Source of the DNA: Massilia sp. ST3
GTDB taxonomy: Bacteria > Pseudomonadota > Gammaproteobacteria > Burkholderiales > Burkholderiaceae_D
NCBI RefSeq assembly: GCF_018119405.1
Contig: NZ_JAGPWC010000040.1
Coordinates: forward strand, 1-43,910
Reading direction: 5' to 3'
DNA length: 43,910 bases
The translations under genes were made by a program, and so were the position numbers. The notes beneath the pieces were generated by a model. That model saw only the letters and a program-made list of their open reading frames with translations. It searched no databases and was not told the DNA's origin. Positions 31,743 to 41,064 of this stretch are shown piece after piece; the stretch's first letter is position 1, and every line of letters starts with the position of its first letter.

Positions 31743-33143
31743 ATGAACCTTACGCTGATCCTGAACCTGGCCATCGCCCTCGCCGTCTGCGTCCTGCTGT
31801 GGCGCATGCAGAGTGGCCACGTGTCCTTTACCAAGCGGGTGCTGGCGGGTCTCGGCATGGGCGTGGTACTGGGCGCGGGCCTGCAGGCCGTGTATGGGGC
31901 GGGCTCCCCCGAGGTGGCGGCCACCAATGCCTGGCTGGACGTGCTGGGCAGCGGCTACGTCAAGCTGCTGCAAATGATCGTGATCCCGCTGATCATGGTC
32001 TCGATCGTGCAGGCCATCATGAAACTGCGCACCACGGCCTCGCTCGGCAGCATCAGCACGCTCACCATCGGCATCCTGCTGGCGACCACCGTGATCGCGG
32101 CCGCGATCGGCATCCTGATGGCCAAGCTGTTCGGCCTGAGCGCCGTCGGCCTGACCGCCTCCGCGGCCGAAGTGGCGCGCGGCGAATACCTGCAGGGCAA
32201 CCTGGCGGCCGCCAAGGACATTTCGCTGCCCAGCATGATCCTGTCCTTCATCCCGGCCAATCCCTTCCTCGACATGACCGGCGCGCGCAAGACCTCGACC
32301 ATCGCCGTGGTCGTGTTCTCGATCTTCATCGGCATCTCGGCCACCGGCATCGCCGGCAAGAAGCCGGAGGTGTTCGAATCCTTCAGCCACTTCGTGCACG
32401 TGGCCCATGTGATCGTGATGCGCATGGTGACCCTGGTGCTGCGCCTGACCCCGTTCGGCGTGTTCGCCCTGATGGCCAAGGTGGTGGCCGGCTCCAGCCT
32501 GCAGGACATCCTCAACCTGCTGGGCTTCGTCGCCGCTTCCTATTGCGCACTGGCATTGATGTTCTGCGTGCACCTGCTGATGGTGGGGGCGGCCGGGCTG
32601 AATCCGCTGCGCTATGTCGGCAAGATCTTCCCGGTGCTGGCCTTCGCCTTCACCTCGCGCACCAGCGCCGGCTCGATCCCGATGAGCGTGGCGACCCAGA
32701 CCGCGCGCCTGGGCACGCCGGAAGGCATCGCCAACTTCGCGGCCTCCTTCGGCGCCACCATCGGCCAGAACGGCTGCGCCGGCATCTACCCGGCCATGCT
32801 GGCGGTGATGATCGCGCCCACGGTCGGCATCGACCCGATGAGCGCGAGCTTCCTGCTGCCGCTGCTGGCCATCGTCGCCTTCGGCTCGATCGGCGTGGCA
32901 GGCGTGGGCGGCGGCGCCACCTTCGCGGCCCTGATCGTGTTGTCGGCGATGGACCTGCCGGTGGCCCTGGCGGGCCTCTTGATCTCGGTCGAACCGCTGA
33001 TCGACATGGGCCGCACCGCGCTCAACGTGAGCGGCTCGATCGCGGCCGGCACGGTCACCAGCCGCGTGCTCGGCGAGACCGACATGCGGGTGTTTCATAG
33101 CGACGCGGAAATCAATCTGGACAGCGAAGAACAAGCGGTCTGA
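31743..33143 (+). CDS. tcyP: L-cystine:cation symporter TcyP
   Basis: A 466-aa inner-membrane transporter of the dicarboxylate/amino acid:cation symporter family, closely resembling E. coli TcyP (YdjN). About eight membrane helices and two re-entrant loops are visible. The substrate region [21 protein letters not shown], then [25 protein letters not shown] and [16 protein letters not shown], then [19 protein letters not shown], follows TcyP rather than GltP. TGAGG lies 4 bases before ATG 31743. Likely imports L-cystine as a sulfur source or for redox defence. Divergent from the chemoreceptor; the histidine phosphatase follows 133 bp downstream. Confidence 0.93.
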   Translation: MNLTLILNLAIALAVCVLLWRMQSGHVSFTKRVLAGLGMGVVLGAGLQAVYGAGSPEVAATNAWLDVLGSGYVKLLQMIVIPLIMVSIVQAIMKLRTTASLGSISTLTIGILLATTVIAAAIGILMAKLFGLSAVGLTASAAEVARGEYLQGNLAAAKDISLPSMILSFIPANPFLDMTGARKTSTIAVVVFSIFIGISATGIAGKKPEVFESFSHFVHVAHVIVMRMVTLVLRLTPFGVFALMAKVVAGSSLQDILNLLGFVAASYCALALMFCVHLLMVGAAGLNPLRYVGKIFPVLAFAFTSRTSAGSIPMSVATQTARLGTPEGIANFAASFGATIGQNGCAGIYPAMLAVMIAPTVGIDPMSASFLLPLLAIVAFGSIGVAGVGGGATFAALIVLSAMDLPVALAGLLISVEPLIDMGRTALNVSGSIAAGTVTSRVLGETDMRVFHSDAEINLDSEEQAV

Positions 33144-33276
33144 AGCCCTGTGGAAAGGCCTTGTAAGAGCCTGCCGACAGAGCGGAGAGCCAGTCCGGAA
33201 AGGCCGCAATCGTGCGCTAAACCGCCGCAGAATCCGTCTATGATGACGCCATGTCAATATCAACGACGGGCGGGTG

Positions 33277-34041
33277 ATGGAGCAGAAGTGGCCGCAGGAA
33301 ATCTGGCTTGTCAGGCATGGGCAGAGCGCCGGCAACGTCGCGCGTGACATCGCGGAAGCGGCTGCCGGCCACCATATCGACATCGCCGACCGCGACGTCG
33401 ACGTGCCCCTGTCCGAACTCGGCATGCGCCAGTCCGAAGCGCTGGCCTCGTGGTTCGCCGCGCTGCCCGAAGGCCAGCGGCCCAATGCGGTGCTGCATTC
33501 GCCTTACCGGCGCGCACGCGAAACCGCCGACATCCTCATGCAGCGCCTCGACCGCAGCGAACTGCTGGCGGTGCAGGCCGACGAGCGCTTGCGCGAGAAG
33601 GAATTCGGCATCCTCGACCGCCTGACCACGCACGGCATCGCCCACCACCATCCCGAGCTCTACGAACAGCGCCGCCACGTCGGCAAGTTCTACTTCCGCC
33701 CGCCGGGCGGCGAGAGCTGGTGCGACGTCATCCTGCGGCTGCGCAGCGTGATGGACACGCTCGAGCGCGAGTTCTGCCGCGAGCGCGTGCTGATCGTCGC
33801 GCACCAGGTCACGGTCAATTGCTTCCGTTACCTGTTCGAACACCTCGACGAAGCCACCATCCTGGAATTCGACCGTGCCGGCGACGTGCCGAACTGCTCG
33901 GTCACTTCCTACCGCTTCGATCCTTCGCTGGGCAAGCGCGGCGACCTCGCGCTCAACCTGCTCAACTTCGTCGCCCCGCTGGAAGCCACCGGGACGCCGG
34001 TCACCGCGGGCAAGGACCTGCCGGCCGCACCGAAGGCATAA
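33277..34041 (+). CDS. Histidine phosphatase (phosphoglycerate mutase-like) family protein
   Basis: A 254-aa branch-1 histidine phosphatase. The phosphohistidine motif [10 protein letters not shown] holds R13-H14-G15. [13 protein letters not shown] supplies the second arginine, [10 protein letters not shown] the acid/base region, and [15 protein letters not shown] the second catalytic histidine. Length is slightly above the usual 200-220 because of a C-terminal tail (about 225-254). ATG 33277 is preferred; GTG 33274 immediately upstream is in frame too. The substrate cannot be told from sequence. The stop is 10 bp before the next gene, so the two are likely cotranscribed. Confidence 0.9.
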   Translation: MEQKWPQEIWLVRHGQSAGNVARDIAEAAAGHHIDIADRDVDVPLSELGMRQSEALASWFAALPEGQRPNAVLHSPYRRARETADILMQRLDRSELLAVQADERLREKEFGILDRLTTHGIAHHHPELYEQRRHVGKFYFRPPGGESWCDVILRLRSVMDTLEREFCRERVLIVAHQVTVNCFRYLFEHLDEATILEFDRAGDVPNCSVTSYRFDPSLGKRGDLALNLLNFVAPLEATGTPVTAGKDLPAAPKA

Positions 34042-34051
34042 GGCCACCTCC

Positions 34052-34993
34052 ATGGAACCGAGCATCCGCGCCACTGCCGTGCACGACGTCGACGCTGCCT
34101 TGCTGGCGGGCTGGCCCCTGCCCTGGCCGTCGGCCGACGGCGACAAGGAATTGCGCGGGCATGTGCTGATTGTCGGCGGCTCCAGCGAAATGCCGGGCGC
34201 CATTATCCTCGCGGCCACCGCCGCCCTGCGCGCCGGCGCCGGCAAGCTGACCGTCGCCACCGGCGCCAGCGTGGCCCAGCTGGTGGCGCTGGCCATGCCC
34301 GAGGCGCGCGTGATCGGCCTGCTCGAGCACGCGAGCGACGGCTTCAGCCTGGACGCCCTGGACAGCCTCGATCCGCTGGCCGATCGCGTCGACGCCGTCC
34401 TGATCGGTCCCGGCATGCGCGACGAAGCGGCCACGGCCGCCCTGGTGCATGCGCTGCTGCCGCGCCTGGACGCTACCCAGACCAGCGTGGTGCTCGACGC
34501 CTGCGCAATGGGCGCGCTGCGCCATCCGCCGCGCGGCTGGCCGGCCGGCATGCCCTTCCGCTTCGAGCGTCCGGTGGCGCTGACCCCGCACGCGGGCGAG
34601 ATGGCGCACCTGACCGGCGTCGACAAGGCCGACATCGTGGCCAGTCCCGATCCGCTGGCGCTCGCCTGCGCGCGCGCATGGAACGCCGTGGTGGCGCTCA
34701 AGGGCGCGCGTACCGTGATCGCCGCGCCGGACGGCGTGCTGTGGCGGCACGAGGGCGCCGGCAACATCGGCCTGGCCATCTCGGGTTCGGGTGACGTACT
34801 GGCCGGTATCGTTGCGGGCCTGGCCGCGCGCGGCGCGCCGCTGGCCCAGGCCACCTGCTGGGGCGTGGCGCTGCATGCCCGCGCCGGCGACCGCCTGGCC
34901 GAGCGGCTGGGTACTTTGGGATATCTGGCACGGGAAATTTCTCAAGAAATTCCCGGCTTGTTGGAACAGCTGGGCGCCCAGGCGCCGGCTTGA
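34052..34993 (+). CDS. nnrD: ADP/ATP-dependent (S)-NAD(P)H-hydrate dehydratase
   Basis: A 313-aa ribokinase-like repair enzyme that dehydrates damaged NADHX/NADPHX. Visible motifs: GHVLIVGGSSEMPGAIILAATAALRAGAGKLTVA (about 36-69), IGPGM, LTPHAGEMAHLTG, VVALKGARTVIAAPDG, and the catalytic anion hole AISGSGDVLAGIVAGL. The NnrE epimerase domain, often fused at the N-terminus, is absent, so a separate epimerase should exist. Start ATG 34052. The gene follows the histidine phosphatase by 10 bp. The C-terminus ends LGAQAPA. The family is also named CARKD or YjeF C-terminal domain. Confidence 0.93.
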   Translation: MEPSIRATAVHDVDAALLAGWPLPWPSADGDKELRGHVLIVGGSSEMPGAIILAATAALRAGAGKLTVATGASVAQLVALAMPEARVIGLLEHASDGFSLDALDSLDPLADRVDAVLIGPGMRDEAATAALVHALLPRLDATQTSVVLDACAMGALRHPPRGWPAGMPFRFERPVALTPHAGEMAHLTGVDKADIVASPDPLALACARAWNAVVALKGARTVIAAPDGVLWRHEGAGNIGLAISGSGDVLAGIVAGLAARGAPLAQATCWGVALHARAGDRLAERLGTLGYLAREISQEIPGLLEQLGAQAPA

Positions 34994-35238
34994 CAGGATT
35001 TCCGCATGCCTCACCGCGGAAAGAACACAGGTGCGCGATCCGACGAACTGGCGGCCAGGCTGCCAGTCTAATTCTCACTGTCGGATTCGGGCACTTGTCG
35101 GGGCCGCGTATTGCGTCGGTTCCCTGATGGTTCCACGGGGTCCTGGACCCATGGAGGAACTGAACTGGCGCCGTTGACCCTCCAGCGCCTCACCTGGAGG
35201 CTTCGGCACACGATAGACGTGAACGAGGAGTATAAACA

Positions 35239-35625
35239 ATGAAAGCAATGACCAAGGCACCAAAAATCCTTCTGACTGCGGCCATCCTGGCAACCATGCT
35301 GGGCGCTTGCAAGAAGAACGAACCGGCCACCACCACTGGCGACACCTCGGCCACCGCTCCGAGCTCCACCTCGGGCGCTACCGGCACCACGGGTGACACC
35401 GGCACGGGCGCAACCGGCACCGGCACCACCGGCACCACCGGCGACATGGGCACCGGCACCACCACCACGCCGCCGACCACGACCGATCCGGCCACCGGCA
35501 CCACCACCAATCCGCCGGCCGACATGACGACGCCACCGGCCACCGGCACCGGTACCTCGGGCACCTCGGGTACTACCGGCACCACCGGCACCGGTACCAC
35601 CCCGCCACCGACCACCGGCGGCTAA
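35239..35625 (+). CDS. Low-complexity Thr/Gly/Pro-rich lipoprotein
   Basis: A 128-aa predicted lipoprotein with no recognised fold. Signal peptide to about 23 with the lipobox MLGAC (C24), then KKNEPATTTGD. The remainder (30-128) is almost only Thr, Gly, Pro, Ser, Ala and a few Asp, in imperfect GTTG/TGTG repeats, so it is probably an unstructured surface or periplasmic extension, possibly O-glycosylated. GAGGAG lies 8 bases before ATG 35239. The gene stands alone: 245 bp after nnrD with a CTCCAG/CTGGAG dyad in the gap, and followed by a stem-loop at 35648. The repetitive codons (ACC-GGC) make replication slippage likely. Confidence 0.8.
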   Translation: MKAMTKAPKILLTAAILATMLGACKKNEPATTTGDTSATAPSSTSGATGTTGDTGTGATGTGTTGTTGDMGTGTTTTPPTTTDPATGTTTNPPADMTTPPATGTGTSGTSGTTGTTGTGTTPPPTTGG

Positions 35626-35647
35626 GCCGCTGGACGCCGGCAACGAG

Positions 35648-35671
35648 CAGGGCCCGCAATCGCGGGCCCTG
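35648..35671 (+). terminator. Stem-loop after the lipoprotein gene
   Basis: CAGGGCCCGC-AATC-GCGGGCCCTG, a perfect 10-bp stem. Only T-C-C follows, so it is a weak or T-less terminator, or an mRNA-stabilising stem. Confidence 0.55.
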
Positions 35672-36016
35672 TCCAGCGTCGCGTCCAGCTGTGCCTCGGC
35701 AACCCCTCGCGAGAGGGCGATCGCCAGCCCGACGGGCTAGCTTTGAGGCGTCTTGCGCGGTCTTCCGTGCTCGCATTCGGCCGCGCTTTGTTGCCCCCGG
35801 CCAGCGCCCCCCTTTTTGTGCCGCATCCGGATTGTGGTCTTTCCAGCCTCCCGTCCTGCCGACTTCCCGGATTCCAGTCTGGCCATCTCCGGTCCTGCCG
35901 ACTTCCGTCTTGAAATTTCCGTCTCGGCAGCTTAGCCGTCGCCAGCTACCCGCGCATCCGCGCGCATTCCCGTCCGTCGCCCAGCCGCCCTGTCACACCG
36001 GGCTCGCCGACCAGGA
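35672..36016. other. Intergenic region with a 15-bp direct repeat, no gene seen
   Basis: 345 bp between two converging genes. It contains a direct repeat, GTCCTGCCGACTTCC, at 35853-35867 and 35892-35906, and pyrimidine-rich stretches. No ribosome site or start with good coding character was found on either strand. Confidence 0.5.
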
Positions 36017-36325
36017 TCAGCGCTCCTGGGGCGGAATGCCGCTGACCGCCTGGACCAGCGCGGCATGCGCCGCCAAGTCGACCGGGCGCAGCTTCGGCTC
36101 GGTCCGGGCTGGATGCTTGCCGAGGTAGTTCCCGTTCTTCCAGTCGCGGCGGGGGCGCACTGGACGCGGAACGAAACCGCCGCCGCAGTTCGGGCACACG
36201 TCCTGCAGCAAGCCCTCGGCGCAGGCGGCGCAGAAGGTGCATTCGAAGGAGCAGATACGCGCGTTCGCCGCATCGGGCGGCAGGGCGATATTGCAGTGTT
36301 CGCAGTTGGGACGTAGTTCGAGCAT
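36017..36325 (-). CDS. DUF1272 domain-containing zinc-ribbon protein
   Basis: A 102-aa small protein. It begins MLELRPNCEHCNIALPPDAANARICSFECTFCAACAE, the DUF1272 signature: cysteine pairs CEHC, ICSFEC, CAAC and CPNC that should bind two metal ions. A C-terminal tail of about 35 residues (FVPRPVRPRRDWKNGNYLGKHPA) is typical too. AAAGGAA lies just before ATG 36325. Function is unknown in the family. It is downstream of the RND operon terminator and separated from it by a 9-bp stem-loop (36351-36378), so it probably has its own promoter. Confidence 0.9.
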   Translation of the reverse strand: MLELRPNCEHCNIALPPDAANARICSFECTFCAACAEGLLQDVCPNCGGGFVPRPVRPRRDWKNGNYLGKHPARTEPKLRPVDLAAHAALVQAVSGIPPQER

Positions 36326-36350
36326 ACGTTCCTTTCATGGATGTGACGAT

Positions 36351-36378
36351 GCACAGCGCTGCATGGCAGGCGCTGTGC
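36351..36378. repeat. Stem-loop upstream of the DUF1272 gene
   Basis: GCACAGCGC (36351-36359) and GCGCTGTGC (36370-36378) around a 10-nt loop. It lies between the RND terminator and the DUF1272 start. It might be an operator or a leader hairpin. Confidence 0.5.
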
Positions 36379-36382
36379 GGAA

Positions 36383-36412
36383 TAAAAAAAACGGCCGGCG
36401 AAATCGCCGGCC
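36383..36412 (-). terminator. Terminator of the RND efflux operon
   Basis: On the minus strand GGCCGGCG-ATTT-CGCCGGCC followed by G and eight T. Confidence 0.94.
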
Positions 36413-36456
36413 ATCGTGCTTCCAGGCGGCGGGCGCACGCGGCGCCCGCCCTCTTC

Positions 36457-39400
36457 TTACGCCGGCTGCGGCGTGCCGCGGCCGCGGCCCGTCACCAGGC
36501 CGATGCCGCGCATGATCAGGCGGAACACGAAACGCACCATGGTCAGCGCCAGGATCGCCTCGACAAAGGTCATCAGGAAGGCCAGCGCCGGGTTCATCTT
36601 CTCGGCGCGGCGGCCGAACTTGGCCACCATGCGGTCGCGGGCGATCTCGATGCTGTCGTAGAAGGTCGGCACGACCAGCAAGGTCAGGAAGGTCGACGTG
36701 ATGGTGCCGCCGATGATCGCGATGGCCAGCGGCTGGTAGAACTGGCCGGCGTCGCCGAGGGCCAGCGCCACCGGCAGCATGCCGGCGATCAGCGCGAAGG
36801 TGGTCATCAGGATCGGACGCAGACGCTTGCGGCCTGCCGCCATCAGCGCGTCTTCGCGGTCCATGCCTTCCCTCTCCAGCGCACGGGCGGCGTCCAGCAG
36901 CAGGATCGCGTTCTTGGCGACCAGGCCCATCAGCATGATGACGCCGATCAGGCTCATCAGGTTGAGGGTGTTCTTGGTCAGCAGCAGCGCCAGCACCACG
37001 CCGATCAGCGACAGCGGCAGCGACAGCATCACGCCCATCGGTGCGGTGAAGGAACCGAACTGCATCACCAGGATCAGGTACATCAGGCCGATGCCCGAAA
37101 TCAGGGCGATGCCCATCTCGGTGAACACTTCCTGCTGGTCTTCGCCGGCGCCGCCCAGCGACAGGCCGTAGCCCGGCGGGAAGTCGAAGCTCTTGGCCAG
37201 TTTCATGGCGTCCGAGGTCACCTCGCCCGGCGAACGGCCCTGGGCATTGGCGGACACGGTGATCATGCGCTCGCCGTTCTTGTGGCGGATACCCGACGGG
37301 CCCTTGCCCATGGTGATGGTGGCGATCTGCTCGAGCGGGACCATCATGCCGGTGCCGTTGACGGCGATCGGCAGGCGCTCGATGTTCTCGGTGTTGACAC
37401 GGTCGTCCGGATGCAGGCGCACGGCCACGTCGCGGGTCTCGCTGCTCGGGTCGACCCAGTCGCCGACCTCGATGCCGGCAAAGGCCACGCGCAGCGACTG
37501 GGCGGCGTCGTTGATCGAGATGCCCATCGCATTGGCCAGGCCGCGGTCGAGCACGATCTGCAGCTCGTTCTTCGGATCCTGTTCCGACAGGGTGACGTCG
37601 ACCGCGCCCGGCACTTCGGCGCGCAGGCGGTCCATGTAGGTATTGGTCAGTTCCATCAGCTTGCGCGAATCCGGGCCGGTGAACTCGATCTGGACCGGCT
37701 TGCCGCCGCCGTTCAGGTCGTCGATCACGACATACTCGGCGCCCACCAGGCGGCTGACCTTCTGGCGCAGGTCGGCGGCGATCTCGGCGGCGCCGCGCTT
37801 GCGGGTGCTGCGCTTGCCGATGTCGACGTAGATGCGGCCGCCGTTCAGGTTGACGTTGCTGTTGGTGTCCTTGGTTTCAGGAATCGAACGGGCCAGCTCG
37901 GCCGCCGCTTCCACCTTGCGGCGCGAGTATTCCACGCTCGACGAGGCCGGCGTGCGGATCTCGACCATGATGGTGCCGTGGTCCGACTTCGGCAGGAAGC
38001 TCGATCCGCCGAAGGAAGCGTGCAGGGCGATCGCGCCGACGAAGCTGGCGACGGCGATGGCGGCCATCCACTTGCGGTGGTGCAGCGCCCAGGCGATCAC
38101 GTTGCCGTAGCGGTCGGCCTGGTGGTCGAACCAGTGGTTGAAGCGGTCCAGCACCTTGCCGATGCCCTTCTTGGGCGCGGCGTGGTGGCCGACCGGGTCG
38201 CCCCAGTAGGCCGACAGCATCGGGTCCAGGGTGAAGGAGATGAACAGCGACACGATCACCGAGCAGGTCACGGTCAGCGCGAAAGGCGCGAACCATTCGC
38301 CCGAGATGCCGGGCATGAAGGCGACCGGGATGAACACGGCCATGATCGAGAAGGTCGTGGCGGCCACGGCCATGCCGATCTCGGAAGTGCCTTCGAGGGC
38401 AGCGGTGCGGCGGTCGGAGCCCATTTCCATGTGGCGCACGATGTTTTCACGCACCACGATCGCATCGTCGATCAGCACGCCGATCGCCAGCGACAGGCCC
38501 AGCAGGGTCATGAAGTTCAGGGTGAAACCGCACAGCCACACGGCGATGAAGGCGGCCAGCACCGAGGTCGGCAGCGACAGCGCGGTGATCAGGGTCGAGC
38601 GCCAGGAATTCAGGAAGGCGTAGACGACGAAAATGGTCAGGACCGCGCCCAGCACCAGGGCTTCGATCACGTTGTTCAGGCTGCTCTGGGCGTCGTCGCC
38701 GCCGTCGCGCACGACTTCGACCTTGGTGCCTTCCGGCAGTTCCTTGTTGGCTTCCTTGACGACTTCGTGCACCTTCTTGGCCAGCGACACGGTCGAGGCG
38801 TCACGCGAACGCGAGACCTGCAGGCCGACGTTCGGCTTGCCGCTACGCATGGACAGGCTGTTGACGTCGGCGTAGCCGTCGCGGATCTCGGCCACCTGGT
38901 TCAGGCGCACGATCTGGTCGCCGTTGCGCTTGACCACGACTTGCGAGAAGTCTTCCGGACGCTCGATGCGGCCGACCAGGCGGATGCCCTTCTCGTCTAG
39001 CTCGCTACGCAGCTTGCCCACCGGCGCATTGGTGTTCTGGGTGCGCAGGGCGTTGGTGACGTCCGAGACCGAGACGTTGAATTCACGCAGCTTCTCGGCG
39101 CGCAGCAGGACCGACAGTTCGCGGCGCAGGGCGCCGTTCACGTTGACGGTCGAGACGCCGTCGATGGCGCGGAACTTGTCGGCCAGGATGTCTTCGGCAT
39201 AGCGCGAAATCTCGGCGTGGCTCTGAGTGCTCGAGGACAGGGCCAGCGACATCACCGGCTCGGACGCCGGATCGATGCGGCGCAGGACCGGCTCGCGCAT
39301 CTCGACCGGCAGCTTGTAGCGCACCGCCGCGATGGCGTTGCGCACATCGTCCGAGGCTTCGATGATGTTGCGGTCGAAGTCGAACTCCATCCAGATCGAG

Positions 39401-39666
39401 GCGCCGCCTTCGTAGGAATTGGAATTGACCTCGGTCACGCCCTGGATCGCCAGCATCTGCTTTTCCAGGCGGTTGGTGATTTCACGCTCGGCGGTTTCCG
39501 GGGACGCGCCCGGGTAGGGGATGTCGACCACGATCACCGGCACTTCGACGTCCGGGTTCTGGTTGACCTTGAGCTTCGACATGGCAAGCAGGCCGAAAGC
39601 CATCATCGCCACGATCATGACGACCGTGGCAACGGGATTCTTGACACTGAAATTAGAGAGGAACAT
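36457..39666 (-). CDS. RND-family efflux permease (AcrB/MdtC-like, HAE1)
   Basis: A 1069-aa inner-membrane proton-driven pump. It begins FLSNFSVKNPVATVVMIVAMMAFGLLAM, a typical first helix, and shows two large periplasmic loops and twelve helices. Family marks: NQNPDVEVPVIVVDIPYPGASPETAE, LIDDAIVVRENIVRHME (the proton-relay Asp pair in helix 4), AVFIPVAFMPG, GLVAKNAILLLD (helix 10 Lys) and TTFALIAGMLPVALALG. Substrates cannot be told from sequence. It starts 4 bp after the adaptor stop, so the two are coupled. No outer-membrane factor or regulator is encoded here. Confidence 0.94.
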   Translation of the reverse strand: MFLSNFSVKNPVATVVMIVAMMAFGLLAMSKLKVNQNPDVEVPVIVVDIPYPGASPETAEREITNRLEKQMLAIQGVTEVNSNSYEGGASIWMEFDFDRNIIEASDDVRNAIAAVRYKLPVEMREPVLRRIDPASEPVMSLALSSSTQSHAEISRYAEDILADKFRAIDGVSTVNVNGALRRELSVLLRAEKLREFNVSVSDVTNALRTQNTNAPVGKLRSELDEKGIRLVGRIERPEDFSQVVVKRNGDQIVRLNQVAEIRDGYADVNSLSMRSGKPNVGLQVSRSRDASTVSLAKKVHEVVKEANKELPEGTKVEVVRDGGDDAQSSLNNVIEALVLGAVLTIFVVYAFLNSWRSTLITALSLPTSVLAAFIAVWLCGFTLNFMTLLGLSLAIGVLIDDAIVVRENIVRHMEMGSDRRTAALEGTSEIGMAVAATTFSIMAVFIPVAFMPGISGEWFAPFALTVTCSVIVSLFISFTLDPMLSAYWGDPVGHHAAPKKGIGKVLDRFNHWFDHQADRYGNVIAWALHHRKWMAAIAVASFVGAIALHASFGGSSFLPKSDHGTIMVEIRTPASSSVEYSRRKVEAAAELARSIPETKDTNSNVNLNGGRIYVDIGKRSTRKRGAAEIAADLRQKVSRLVGAEYVVIDDLNGGGKPVQIEFTGPDSRKLMELTNTYMDRLRAEVPGAVDVTLSEQDPKNELQIVLDRGLANAMGISINDAAQSLRVAFAGIEVGDWVDPSSETRDVAVRLHPDDRVNTENIERLPIAVNGTGMMVPLEQIATITMGKGPSGIRHKNGERMITVSANAQGRSPGEVTSDAMKLAKSFDFPPGYGLSLGGAGEDQQEVFTEMGIALISGIGLMYLILVMQFGSFTAPMGVMLSLPLSLIGVVLALLLTKNTLNLMSLIGVIMLMGLVAKNAILLLDAARALEREGMDREDALMAAGRKRLRPILMTTFALIAGMLPVALALGDAGQFYQPLAIAIIGGTITSTFLTLLVVPTFYDSIEIARDRMVAKFGRRAEKMNPALAFLMTFVEAILALTMVRFVFRLIMRGIGLVTGRGRGTPQPA

Positions 39667-39670
39667 GTTG

Positions 39671-40804
39671 TTATTTTCCTTGTACCGGTGCAGCGCTGGC
39701 GACGCGCGCGGCTGGCATGTCGACCTTCTGGCCGGCCTTCAGGTTCGAGGTCGGGGCGCGCAGCACGACGTCGCCGGCAGCGAGGCCCTGCTTGACTTCG
39801 ACGTTGCCGCTGCGCTGGTCGCGCGCGCCCAGCACCAGGTCGACCTTGGCCAGGGTCTTGTCCTTGACGCGCCAGGTGTAGGCCTTGTCGCCGGCCTTGA
39901 CGACGGCGGCTTCCGGCAGCATCAGGGCGTTGGTCGAGACCGCGTCGACGCGGCCTTCGGCGTACAGGCCGGCCACCTTCGGCTGGGCCTTGTCGGCGAA
40001 CTCGACCAGTACCTCGACCTGGCGGGTCACGGCGTTGGCGGCCGGATCGATGCGCTTGACGATGCCGGCGAACTGCTGGTCGCCATACCCGTTGACGCGG
40101 AAGTTGACCTTCTGGCCGACCTTGACGGTGGCGATCGAGTCGGCCGAGACGCGGCCTTCGAAGCGCATGCTGTTCGGGTCGATGACCTTGACCAGTTCCT
40201 TGCCGATCGTGGCGGTATCGCCGGCCGAGACCTTGCGGTCCGAGACGATGCCGTCGAACGGGGCGCGCACCACGGTGCGGCCCAGCTGCTGGCGCGCGGT
40301 GGCGACGCGGCTCTTGGCGGCGGACAGCTCGCTCAGGGCGTTGTTGCGCGCCATTTCGGCGTCGTCCAGGGCCTTCACCGAAGTCATGCCCGAGGCGCGC
40401 AGGGTCTTCAGGCGCTCGAGCTGGCGATTGGCCTGCTCCAGCGACAGGTTGGCGGCGCGCTGGGCTTCCTCGGCCGACAGCATCGTGTCGCGGATCGAGG
40501 TCTCGTCCAGGCGCACCAGCACGTCGCCGCGCTTGACCGGCTCGCCGTTCTCCTTCAGGACCTGCAGTACGATGGCCGAGACTTCGGCGCGCAGGTCGGC
40601 GCGGCGCTCCGGCTGGATCGAGCCGGTGACGACCGGCCCCGAGGAGATCGAATCGCTCTGCACGGTCAGCACGTCTTCCGGGGCCACGGTCAGCTGCGTG
40701 GGCTTGTTGTCCTTCGCCTGGGCGCCGGGGCCCTTGGCGGGTTCCTTGCCGCAGGCGACGAGGGCCGAGGCGATGGCTAGAACGAGTAGTGGTTTGCGCA
40801 GCAT
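39671..40804 (-). CDS. RND efflux periplasmic adaptor (MFP), lipoprotein
   Basis: A 377-aa membrane-fusion protein. The N-terminus has a lipobox ALVAC (C18), so it is anchored by lipid. Then the lipoyl half (SAIVLQVLKENGEPVKRGDVLVRLD), a helical hairpin (about 105-165, rich in Leu/Ala/Glu), the second lipoyl half (TVVRAPFDGIVSDRKVSAGDTA), beta-barrel and membrane-proximal domains (AVVKAGDKAYTWRVKD...VVLRAP). It bridges the permease to an outer-membrane channel. ATG 40804 is the first gene of the operon; the TAA-CAAC-ATG junction with the permease shows tight coupling. Confidence 0.94.
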   Translation of the reverse strand: MLRKPLLVLAIASALVACGKEPAKGPGAQAKDNKPTQLTVAPEDVLTVQSDSISSGPVVTGSIQPERRADLRAEVSAIVLQVLKENGEPVKRGDVLVRLDETSIRDTMLSAEEAQRAANLSLEQANRQLERLKTLRASGMTSVKALDDAEMARNNALSELSAAKSRVATARQQLGRTVVRAPFDGIVSDRKVSAGDTATIGKELVKVIDPNSMRFEGRVSADSIATVKVGQKVNFRVNGYGDQQFAGIVKRIDPAANAVTRQVEVLVEFADKAQPKVAGLYAEGRVDAVSTNALMLPEAAVVKAGDKAYTWRVKDKTLAKVDLVLGARDQRSGNVEVKQGLAAGDVVLRAPTSNLKAGQKVDMPAARVASAAPVQGK

Positions 40805-41012
40805 GTTGGTGTTCTCCGGAAATGGACTCGGTAAGCTTGTTTTTTTAAAAATACGAATAGATACGGCCAGTGCGCAGTATTCAGTAGGGGCCGCCCGAAC
40901 TCAATAGACGAACCTGCGACTTGCGGAATTCGTGGGATGAAATGCGTTTTTTGGCGATGAGCTGCATTCCAGCCCGGATGAAACGTCCCCATTTTTGGAC
41001 GGATCGCGGACG

Positions 41013-41026
41013 GGCGGACGTCCGCC
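41013..41026. repeat. Perfect 14-bp palindrome between the DUF212 and RND genes
   Basis: GGCGGACGTCCGCC lies 39 bp beyond the DUF212 stop and about 210 bp upstream of the RND adaptor start. It may be part of a stem-loop or a regulator site; no T run follows in either direction. Confidence 0.4.
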
Positions 41027-41064
41027 GGCCACCTTCCCCGCCCCTGTCTCCTCCCGCCGGCGCC

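Noticed and set aside
33150..33347. 65-codon frame between tcyP and the histidine phosphatase
   Set aside because: Overlaps the phosphatase start, no ribosome site and no family resemblance.
29739..33485. 1248-codon open frame running through the chemoreceptor and beyond
   Set aside because: Only the part from 31481 has MCP sequence; upstream it overlaps tcyP on the opposite strand and is an effect of high GC.
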